A DNA stretch of 64,000 nucleotides, taken from assembly GCA_020055645.1 (NCBI GenBank), contig CM034547.1, positions 69,536,884-69,600,883 on the forward strand, in the 5' to 3' direction. Position 1 is the first letter of the stretch. Every line of letters begins with the position of its first letter. This DNA comes from Tomocerus qinae. Lineage: Eukaryota > Arthropoda > Collembola > Entomobryomorpha > Tomoceridae. Position numbers and translations under genes: made by a program. Below, one piece after another: positions 11,701 to 23,700 of the stretch. The notes below the pieces were generated by a model. The model ran no database searches. It was given only the letters and a program-made list of their open reading frames with translations, and was not told the DNA's origin.

Positions 11701-14700
11701 ATCATCACCTTTTTATCGACCAAACCGTTATAAGGCCCATGCTTCAATTTCCATGCATCTTCATGAAGTCTGATAAATAATCAATTCAATCGTTAAAATA
11801 AAGCATATAATATAAATGTAAAACGAGGAAAATGGCAATGAGGATTACCTAACTTCGTGATAACCATCGACACTCAATTGATCAGGAAAATGTTCCAAGA
11901 TAACTCGGTGATTCCCTTGAATCTGGACAAGTGGATACGAATGAAGCACTTTCGGTGGAAAAACTGACGGGCCTCCAATGGAAATTGTTCGAAATCGAAG
12001 AAAGCCATTATACGATAACACCTAAAAGTCAAAATAATTGTAAATTGCAATGTACACTTCCGTAAAATGAAATCGTCCGTCTGGTTTCCAAGAATAGCAG
12101 AATGAGATTCTCACTTTGTCGCCCAGAAAAATCTGAGGAAGCTGCCAGTATAAGGGAGCGCTAAATGAAATATCCTTTTCAATGAGAATATCTCTTGCCT
12201 GGTCCGGAATTATGATTAAATTATTGACTGTCTTCCTGAAACTGTGTTCGCTTGCTACTGTAGGAGCAATTCCCCGATCGGAAGGAAGAGCCAACTAAAA
12301 GTAATGATAGCTTATTATTCGTAACGAACTTACATATCATGAAATAATATCTAAAAATTCCAAGCATTATTAACCGAAAAAGCTTGCCACTGAAGCTAAT
12401 TGCAATTTAGACAATTTGACGAAACTTACAGAACAGAACGAGACAGAAAACACAAACCAGAGATAAGTTATAAATTAGAGAGAGGAAAAGGTTCCTAGGT
12501 GAGTGAATACACAAGTTGTTACAATAAATACACAGAATGTGGAATTGAAGGGCCTAAATAACCCGCCGGTTAGGGTTTTCGGCACCATTAACGTATTGAC
12601 CAATATGTTGTGTGGGGCAATACATTTTCTGGAAACACATTTATTAAAAACATGTATTTACTTAAAGTATCCGCTCCAATCTGCTATTATAAAGCTTGTA
12701 AATGTGAATATTTAAATTAATACACTGATTCTTTTTATAATTAGTAATATTTTTAACTGTGAAAATAACAACGTTGAAAGCTTCTGTGTGATATGTACAG
12801 CAATTATTACTAATTTGAGCTAAATAAAGCCGAGAATCGAACTTGGGAAATTCACGGTGCTACTTGCTACAAACATAAACTTATAAGGATCGTACAATTC
12901 GTACGTTACGTTTTACGTTACATGATTATCAGCAAGCCTTGTAATTTGTCATAGAGAGACTCCTTTCAGTCATTTATTTACACAAACTGAAATTGACAAA
13001 GCTGCATGGACATAAAGAATTAGATGCGACATAAAATGTAATTCATTAATTCAATAACTGGGGCAAGTTTTAGGGAGAGAGGTATTCACGCACGTTGGGG
13101 TAGCAGCGCTCCTGTCCCTCAATGTGAATAAACGGATCGTATGGCAGAAGTTGCGGAGAACCCGGTGATCGTTTTACCATTAAATTTTGTGTATTTAGCA
13201 TCCCAAACTGTGTATACATAAGTACAACAATTGAAGAAAGACAAGAAATTATTACTTCAACTTCTCGTTAAACGACGGATAGCAGATATACGAGTTGGAG
13301 ATAAATGAAAATTGAATAACATTTGAACAGGAATTCATAATAGTTAGTTTTAGAGATTTTAAGAAATTGTGATATGTTACCCGTTGCCATTTAAAATATC
13401 CCTGAGAACACCTGTTTGTTCTTTGAAAGCAAAAACAATCCATGCAACCCTCTTCATTTTCAGCCTCCAGTCCGTACTTCCCTTCCTTGCACCTGTCGCA
13501 CTTTTGTCCGGCAACATTCAACTGGAGAATAAAAATATTAAATCGGAAATACAATAAAATTCCAAAATTCGAAGATAAAAATTAAATGAAAAGATATTCC
13601 AACCTTGCACTGGCACTGGCCAGTATCAGTACAACTACATACTCCGTTACTGTCACAGTATTTTGCAATTGTTCCTGCTGCATCACATCCACATGGAGAG
13701 CAGGTAGGGTAATTAAAAAAACCGAATTTGCACACATTGCACTTATCTCCCTCATAACCGGCCACACAATTACACCTTCCCGTCTCCCGAGAGCATTGAG
13801 GAGTAGTCGAGCCTGGTTGGCTGCAGTTGCATGGCTGTATAGACAAGAAGTCAGTTTTATAGACACTATTTCATATGTTTTTCGCTTTTTTTTCAAATTA
13901 CCTGACAGCCAGCAGTTGAAAACCCCCAAAATCCAACACTGCATTTGTCGCATGTTAGACCTTCGGTGTTTGGTGGACAAACACATCTTCCGTTCTCTGG
14001 ATCGCAAACGTGGCCAGCCTTATCACAAGGATCGCACTCTGTCAAATATACAAATATTCTGATTATCAATCAAACGTCAACAATGTACCCAATGAATACC
14101 ATTAATAACTCCCTGCTCAAAATTACCTTTACACCCGCTGGCAGAAAAGCCATAATGTTTTTCTAAACAACGGTCACATTTCAATCCACCGATCCCACTT
14201 TTACAACGACATTGGCTGGTTGAGACATCGCAAGTATTTCCAACAGAGCCAATTGGGTCACAGCTACATCGCTCACAACCTGCCTTTGAAGCCAAGTTCC
14301 AAAATCCCGTCTGCAAAGTATTAGTTCCAAAATGACAAAAAACCCTTTTTGTGGTAATGAATGTTTTCATATGAAACTTATGTTACAAACCGCACAACTG
14401 TCGCATTTTCTTCCCTTGACATTTGGCAAACAGTGGCACTGACCATTGTTGAGATCACAAATTGGAGAATCACATCCATCAGAATGACAATCGCAACCTA
14501 TATATAAACTAAGATTTTGACAACCGCCTAATTAGAATGAAAAATAGAGAGAGATACTACTATCGTCTTTATTTACTTGCACAGCCAACAGCAGAAAATC
14601 CAAAATGAAGATCCAGACACTTGTTGCAATACCGTCCACCAATCCCAAACTTGCATACGCATTGACCAGTTTCCTTGTTACAATCTGAAGTTAACGAACC

Positions 14701-17700
14701 AATAACATTGCAACTGCACAGTGGACATCCTTCTTTAGCATTTCCATGACCATCCTGCAAATTGCAAAATCAAAATGCATTACAAGTCAACTCAATATGA
14801 TAAATTATAACAATATATTCTAATGAAAGTCAGCAGCTCAATTTATTTGTATATGAATTGTAGTGTTTTTTAGCGTAATAATCGCGTACAATAAAGATTT
14901 TTAAAACTTACCAAACATTGATTACATCTTTTACCAGTGAAGTTATCTTTGCAACTGCACTGTCCAGAGTCAACATTACAATTTGAATTGATAGCACCAA
15001 GTGAGTCGCAATCACAAGCTGTAGCGATTAAAAAAACAATACCACATAGTACCAAAATATAAAACACTCAAGAAATGAAAATCGAAACTTACGAGCACAC
15101 GTAGCATTTAGAGGATCACCAAAATAGCCGGCCATACATTCATCGCAATTCCAGCCGACAGTATTTCTAGGACATACCAAGCATTCTCCAGTCAAGTGAT
15201 CACAAATATTAGCATCTGAAGTAGAATCGTCATTGTCATTGGTGCACGCGCACGGCTTGCAGTAATCCCCTGGGTGAGTTGGATTTCCGTAGAATCCATT
15301 AGCACATCTACGGATGAATAACAGAAAAATTGTTATGATTTTAGGAGCCCGTTATAATTCGCCAATGCGGTGTTTACCTTTCGCAAAACGGGCCTTCGTA
15401 TCCCTTAGGGCAAGATGTGCACTTATAAGTACTTCCGCTGACGGAACAAGTAGGACTAAAGTTATTGGAAGGAATAGCCAAAGGACATTCGCAGATTTTA
15501 CAAGCTGTTTCCAGTTCGGTTGCAGGATGTCCGTAAAATCCTTCGTTACAAAATTCACATTTGGCCCCAAATGTATTGTGATCACAGGGCTGTTAACAAA
15601 ATTCATAGATATGATTGATACAATCATCACAATCCTTATTTAATTACATTTTTCTTTCTTACGCCACATTTTCCTTCCAAATCACAAGTCTTGGAATGAC
15701 CATTGCAATCGCATTTGACACACTCGTTTAGCCAAGAATCTCTGTTACTCTTCCGGTAGCCATAAGCACACTCGTCGCAGGACGTTCCAGCGTAGCCTGT
15801 TGGGCAATCACAGACTTCTACCGAAGGTGCCGTTTTAAATCCAGAAACGGATGTGTTTTTAACATCAGCAACTTCCATTAATGCATAGTGAAGCATCCCC
15901 TCGATTTGGTCTGTGTGAAATTTTGCCCTAAGGAGCAATCTCTTGATATCCGATAGTCCTTCCATTACGTCATAACGTGTACAAGGAGTTCCTAGAATAT
16001 TCGTCGCTTTTCTATAATATTAAAAAGAACTACATTAACAACCACCTGTGAAATTAGTATCTACATGGATTGAATAAATAAACGAAAATCAGATCACCCA
16101 CCTTGTAGCAATAATATTATTGTCGACATCGGGCAGAACAAAGCAATGGAGTTCACTTAAAGTGACATGAATGGTAGCATTGCTCCCTTCGTAAAAATGG
16201 TGATTGAATCCCAGCAAAGAATGTGTACTCTAGGGAAACATAGCAATCAAAAATATTAATTGGGTCTTCCGTCCATCTTCTTTCATTGGATAACGAGAGG
16301 TGTAAGTGTAACAAGAACAGACTTGTATGAACAGTTAACAATTACTGTCAATCTTTATTTGAATGTAATTGTAAGTGTTTATAGGAATAAATGTATAAGG
16401 TTTCAGTTATTAATGAAATTCAGGATGCAAACGAATGAAAAGGAAACTGGAAGTAGAAGGTACTGAAGGTAGTACTTATTTGTGAATAGATAATGACCTG
16501 GATGATGAGATCAAATTGAGGAATGGGGCGTCCGCTCGTATCGCCCCTGGCCTGAACCCAAGACACATGGAAAGTGAAATTGAGTCCGTAGGAGTGAAAC
16601 CTTTTGCCTGAGAAGGACTTGGACGCTGCCCAGTAGTACTCTCCGAAGGATGCAAACTCCTCATTAGCTACGTGGTAAAGCCCTCCGATTTGCACGGCTG
16701 CAATCACTTTCGTTCCGTGTAAATCTGTCACGGACCAGTTGTCATCGTCTGAAAGCTGTCACAGTAATTTACCTTATTAGTCCCATATTACCTACCCCTT
16801 TCCATCCTGCATGACAATAATAGTACCTACATCACTCTATCTCTTTACGCATCAGATTATACACTTATAGTGAAACAAGAAGAAGAAAAAGGTTTTCATG
16901 CATATTATTACACACGACAGCTTCAAAAGTTCAGATTAGAAGGCAGCGTTTCATTTAGCCTTCAAATTCCTCCGGATATCTAATTATACGGCAATAAATT
17001 ATGAATAAATTACAGATGAAACAGCAAAGGTCGAGGATGTGCATTTGTTCGTTGTCCCGTGGCAGAAACATTGTGTGCATCCATCAGGATTTTCTTTTAG
17101 CAAGTTGAAGAACCCTTTTTTGCACTTGGAACATAAACTTCCTTCGACATTCTCCTATAAGAAATGTAATAAAATATTGTGTCAAGGTAATTTACATGTA
17201 TAGTAAAGCCCAGGATGGGAAAATATAATATTTACTGCGGAATGTATCATAATATTTTCTTCGCATGTGCACGAAAGGGAAAATGTGTATGGGCAGAGAT
17301 AGGAAAGTGTATTATTATTATAGCATAGGGAATAAACATAACTCTTGAAAGCCCACCTTGCAAACACAATCTCCTTCACAATCAGCATTGACGATTCCGG
17401 ATAAATTACACGGGCAAGGCTCACAACTAGGAAATCCTCTGTAGCCCATTGCACACTTGTTACAACTCTTCCCAGTAAAGCCCTCCTTACAAATGCAATC
17501 ACCAGGACTCTATGGGAAAAGCAGACACTACACTTACACTCTACTCTAGATCATAGATAATGTAATGGCATTTTTATCACCTATAAAATAAATTAGTTAG
17601 ATAGTAAACATAAACATTAACACGTCTCTCTATCTCATAAAATTAGAAAACAATGAATACATACTTTGTTTTCAACATCTTGCTCGGAAGAAACGCAATT

Positions 17701-20700
17701 TCCCATACTGCCGAAGGAATCGCATTCGCACTTAACGCATGGACTCGGGTCATCAACAGAAATCCCTTTAGGACGATAGTATCCGGCTCCACATCTTTCA
17801 CAGTTGACACCAGCTGTATGCGCCTGAACAGGACAACGTACACTTGAGTTACATTTGCAACCGTAAACACATAAAAATAAGAATTCCGCAAACAGTAAAA
17901 TACACTTGTACATTCTAAATATTAACACTCTACATCCGCTGGTTATTTTTAGACAATATTAATCGCACTGTGATTAATATTGTTTTAACAGCCAAGTACA
18001 CAAAGGAAGACTATAAATTCGGCGTCGTTTGAATCCTATATCAGTAGTAGATACGAGTGCATTATGGAAAGTTCCCCAATTTGAATTTTTAGATTAATCT
18101 CACATGACCTCACAAAAATTAACTTTGCATATTGCCATTTTACATGCTTTTCATTTGCATTTTACATTTCTTGAATGATGTAGTTCATGTAATCATATTA
18201 TACAACAAAATAATATGGATGTTACTCCAATTTGAATAAACTATACAGTAATAATTAGTAGAGGCTGAAATATTTTCTTATCTTTACCTACTATCATATA
18301 TTTGTTTGTAATTTTACTTATTTATGACTCAATCTACTGGAGAAACAATATAAACCTACCTTGCAGTTGAGACAAACACCTCCACCATCATAAGTTCCGA
18401 ATGTATTCATAGATAGGGATTTGGCATGTACTTCAGGGTCATAAACACAAGACTCAGCATGACCGTAGCACTGACAAGCTTCACAAGCAGCACTGTCCGT
18501 AGAATTCCCAGCCCCCCATTGATACTGATTAAACAGTGGACAACAAACGTCGCAACGGTCCCCACAAGTATTATGCTGACACATGCACTTCTCCGTCTGC
18601 TCACAAATTAAACCACGTCATGAACATCACTCTTTTTTAGCTGACTCAAGCCAAATGGAAGGAACAGAATAATATTGCTATATTTATGCATATTGTTCAA
18701 AAGTTGGTGTCTTACATGGGAAGCTCCGTCCATGACACATTCATTTGCATGACCGAAGCAGACACAATGGCCACCAATAGAAATGTCTTTGATAGAGTAG
18801 AAATACCGTCTCATAACGGATTTGTCCAGACTCCGCGACTGAGGACCTCCTACATTCATTAGATCTCCGTGTAATGTCCGAATTTTCTGAAAGCGCATCC
18901 TTACATAGCGAGCCATTGTGAATTTTGTCAGCAATTCTGAAGGTCCGTCCGCACCTGGACGCCCATTTACCAACGATGTATGAATCTATCGTGCAATAAA
19001 AGTTTCAGAAACCGATTTATTTTTTTTGATCCTTGAAGAGCATTAAACATCTATGGCCAAATCAAAGTTTTATACTAAATCTATAAATTAATTATCTATT
19101 AAATACAGAATTAGAAATAAATATCTATTATTACTTCACCACCCTCAAAAGGGGTGATTCTTGAGAAATAAGAAGTACAGATGACTTCCTCGTCTTCTGA
19201 ATAAGATGGTTTTCCAATTTTTGCTTGAATTCCATAGCGAGTCCAACATTCCTCGTCACTGATTGCGTAATACTGCCAGGGTAGAAAATGAACTCCATCC
19301 AAACTCCTTTCCAGCACCCAATTTCCAGGACGAGGAGAAATAGCTGCTTTTATAATAATATAGGCTACTTGGTAGACCTGTTACACAAAAATCAACCATT
19401 GCATCAATAGTCAGAATTCAGAACTGTTAGCAAATCAAGCTAACAAAAAACGATACTTTTCTTACATTTGACTTTTCATTATCACGCATAAAAAGAAATT
19501 AACACAGATGTAAAACATAGTACACAAAAATACATGCTATTTTTGTGCTATTGACATACTGACCAGGAACTAAACTACTTACAAATTCATCTTAAGGACT
19601 ATGTACATGTATGTAGAGTGTAGAGGTAGGTTTTCCACGTGTTATCCTATTCCAAGAAATCAAGGATAACTCACCCAATTTCCAATGAAACTGGACATAA
19701 TTAGTCTTAAAATTTAAAAACACTGGAGGGTCAGAAGGTACAATTTTGACCTGTTAAGGCCATAGTTTCCATTCTTCGAAAAAAGTTTTTTGGCGGGAGA
19801 ACTTCAGATTATTTTGTGAAATAACATAAAGACGAACGGAACCTTGGGACTTTTGACCCTTCAGTACACTGTAAGAATTTTGGTACAAAATGAATTTTTT
19901 AAATTACTAAGTTGTTTTTCAGTTTTCTTTGATTTCCTGAAGAAATAACATTTGGATTTTTTTGTACTCAACCCAATGTAAATAGAACGAGTTTATACCA
20001 AATTCAACTAGATTACTCGACCGAACCTCAGTACTTCGATAGCAAAACCCAAAAAAGAAGGCCTAGGTACATTATTTACTTTCCGCTAATTTAACCATAC
20101 AGCCTTCAGGAGTCGAACCTCAAATTTCAAAACCCATAAAATTTGTGTTCGCAGTTGAGTAACCTAACTTAACCTTTGCGTTCTGGTTGAGACAGCCTTA
20201 ATCAAAGGAATACTAATAAGATTTTATGATTGGGTATCGAATTATCGATAATGGTAATAGATAATGATAATGCAGTGTTGGCCTTAGGTGATCAATCCGA
20301 CATTAAAGTGCCAGTTTGTTTGCTACTGCATTCTTCTACTTCTTGAAGATAATGAAGTAACCATGCACGTAGTATAGAATCGAAGCTACTGTTAATCATA
20401 GCTTTGCTCGGCTACTTTTCCTAATTTTTCTTCCACACTCGACCATCCACGTCCTCTCAACAATAATCCAACGCAACAATTTACTAATTGGGGGCATCCG
20501 CACCCGCAGCCACCGATTTACCCTTCCTGCAGCCAAATATAGTTTATTTATATACAGATTTAATTCTAGAATACTTTATTATAGTTATAAATTGTATTAA
20601 AAAGACTGAATTGGTAGAAGAAACTGTATTCGAATTCGGTAGCTACAATATCATTTACTATCCCTTTATAAGATTTGATTTATCTTTCTGGGTTATCCTG

Positions 20701-23700
20701 CTCTCTCTCAATTGCTGTTGTTCCTGTACTGATCGTTGATTTTGCGTTGACCAACTTCGCCAACTAGATAAACTTCACTAATGCAAATAGTTGCATTTGC
20801 TTGTCAATTTAGAATTTTCGATAGTTTAGAATTATTCTTCCTGGGATGATCTCTGAATCTCTTAATATTTAGAAATAATATATATTATTAGATGATACAG
20901 TCTACGGCTACAAGACCTCCTGTGAAACTAATATTCATGCACTTAATTAATCATTCCTATTCCAAGTAACAATAACACAGTTAAAAGGTCTTTAATCCCT
21001 CTGAAGCGGCTGTAAGGTATTAACGTAGTCAGAATGAAAGGAGATGTAAAATATAACGAATTACCTGGTTGAGATCGATATTAATGGTGACCCATTCGTA
21101 TTGAAGTCCATTGGCAAGGGTTGGACTTTGCCACCAACGGTTAGACCCGTCGATCGTGTATCTTACCGGGTGACGTTTTCCTTTATCCTGGAATTGCAAA
21201 GAATGATCATTATCAGAGATATTCGCACTCCTCGACCAAAACATCATTAGCGTATGTTAGTAATACAAGTTTGCACAAAACACCTGCCCTGCCTATATTA
21301 TAGCCCCAATCCCCTATAAGTACATACATCCTATTAATAATAAAAATGCTTTTCTTTGGAATCAATAAAAAGAATTCATGGAATGTTCAGATGACTTACT
21401 GGCCCTTCCTTCCATTAGTAATACATAGTTAAACATTCAAAATTTTTAAGTATCATTTATTATTACCTGCAATATTAGCCAATCAATCCTATCATTTGAA
21501 CTTAATGACTGACTTGAATCAGTCGCACTTGTTTATATACAAACAACTTATACGAGGGTCGAGTTTAGTTTAACAATTATTGTTGTTTCTATATCGTAGA
21601 AAACAACCATCAGAAAAATATGGTTTTCCCATGTTGGCTAGCATCTGTTATTGAAGAATGAGTTTCGAGGAGGAGGGTCGTAACTTACGACCCGTACGAT
21701 GAATATTATTAGTATCAACACCTACACGGGAATTATCGTAAAGCGCAAATATAAACTGGCTTTAAATTTACTGAGTCGAAATAAAAGTATATAAATGACT
21801 CCTTTGCTTAGCATTTTGTGAAACCATCTTACTATCATACAATTTACTTGTGAAGAAGAACAGGACAATCATCAACCTTTCATAAACATTGACATAATGA
21901 AATCGGAAAAATGACCATTTAAAATTTTTTGGAAAGCAACACAGGGACAGTTATCTCAATTTGAAATCTTTTCATGCTGGCAGTCCCAAAACTTCTATCA
22001 ATATATGCAGCAAAGAATTTTTGGAAGAGGAACTGGAACATGTGACTAATGCTTTGATAAATAACAACTATCCTAGAAAATTAATTGAAAAGAGACTTTC
22101 TTTCCTAAAAGAGAAAAATGGCAAATCGGAAGATCTCCCTTGGCTTATTGTACCATTCATTGGGGACAGTACTTAAATTGTTAGAGCCATAAGAAAATAT
22201 AATCCTCTAAACTTTAGGTACTTAACTGGCTACAAATTATACAATTTATTGTGCAACTATAAAGACATGAAGCCGTTGATTGACTCAGAAATCTATATCA
22301 TACCAAGTCAAGATTGTGACCTGTGCTACATTGGAGAAACGAGTTGAAACTACGAAACAAAACTTAAAGAGCATTTGGCAGACATTAGGCATAGCCATAC
22401 ATGGAAAATACCTCATCTACTAGGGGGTGACATTTTTTATGATAATATCAACACCACCTGTATAAGAAATTAATAAGAAAACAGCCAACCATCTAAGTTT
22501 GGTCTAGGAAGAGAATTATTAATTGATTTATTAAGCCTGGCTTTAAATTGGGTTTGTCAATCCAAAAACCAATTAAATTAAACATTCAAACCTTTTCATC
22601 ACTCTATAATATAATCGTGTTGTTCGAGTTGCGTAGTTAAAAATTCTGTAGGTATGTTTGCTTATATCATCGTGTGTTAATTTGCCGCTCTGATAACGCA
22701 GCTAAGCAGAACCCAATCTTAAACATTACCTAAATGTGTAAATCCCAACAAGTCAGTATATTTCATAACAGGGCAGTTCATGCGCTTTGAATACAAATGT
22801 TTCCAGCTTTCGGTTCGCTTAAGGTTCCTACTATTATTTCATTGGCGGGAAAATTTAAAATTTGGTCATTTACATTGTTGAAATTATGATATACACTTAC
22901 CAAGTACCTCCTCCCTGTCCTGAGATACGCACAGTTTTCTAAAAAAAAGTCCCTATGCCTATCAGTGTCAATATAAAATCTCTATCTCCGAAGCCGACCC
23001 ACCAAATGAGAAACCATGAAAAGTTCAATTAGAAAAGCTAAGCATCTAAAATACTTTCGTCTCATCGTACAATATTGCCCCCGGAATACACACTAGCTTA
23101 ATTTATAACAGGGCCTAGGTCCTGTGACCGGCTAGTATCAAAATATTTTATTATGGTCAAGTACAGCATTTTTCTGTAAAAATAGTCAAAATGTATCACT
23201 GACCCATATATTGACAGCTTGGGATGCATTTAAAAAGTTTGGATACCTAGAATCACAGATTAGGTTCGATATGCGATAGTCTCACATCTCATCAGACCTG
23301 TCAAATCCCAATTTAACGCCAACATACTATATGCATTTCACTCAGCTGCATTTTTCAGGTACGCACGAGTTGTTTTATTGTTTCTAGAAGTGAGGGAGGG
23401 TGAGTTTTGTTTCCTTGATTTTCCACCATACCTAGGTGATTATTCGTAAGTAATTATCAAAATTATCATTTACGATAGAAAAGTACAAGAGATTATTCGT
23501 CTGGCGATGTTCCTATCTCTTGATCTCTGTTTTTTGTCTCAACTGTTTGTAGTTGCTGAGTGTGTTGTGCTTTGTACTGTTTTACATCAAGAAGATGATC
23601 TGTCTGTCAGTGACATGACGGAGTCAAGTCCGTCTGCCCGTTTGGTCAGACTGAATTCTGAATGAGACAGTGAGCGACAACTTGCATAAAAAATCAGTTG

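Noticed and set aside
13582..14062. Long open frames on both strands near the middle LE repeats
   Set aside because: They are other-frame readings of laminin exons and run across splice sites.
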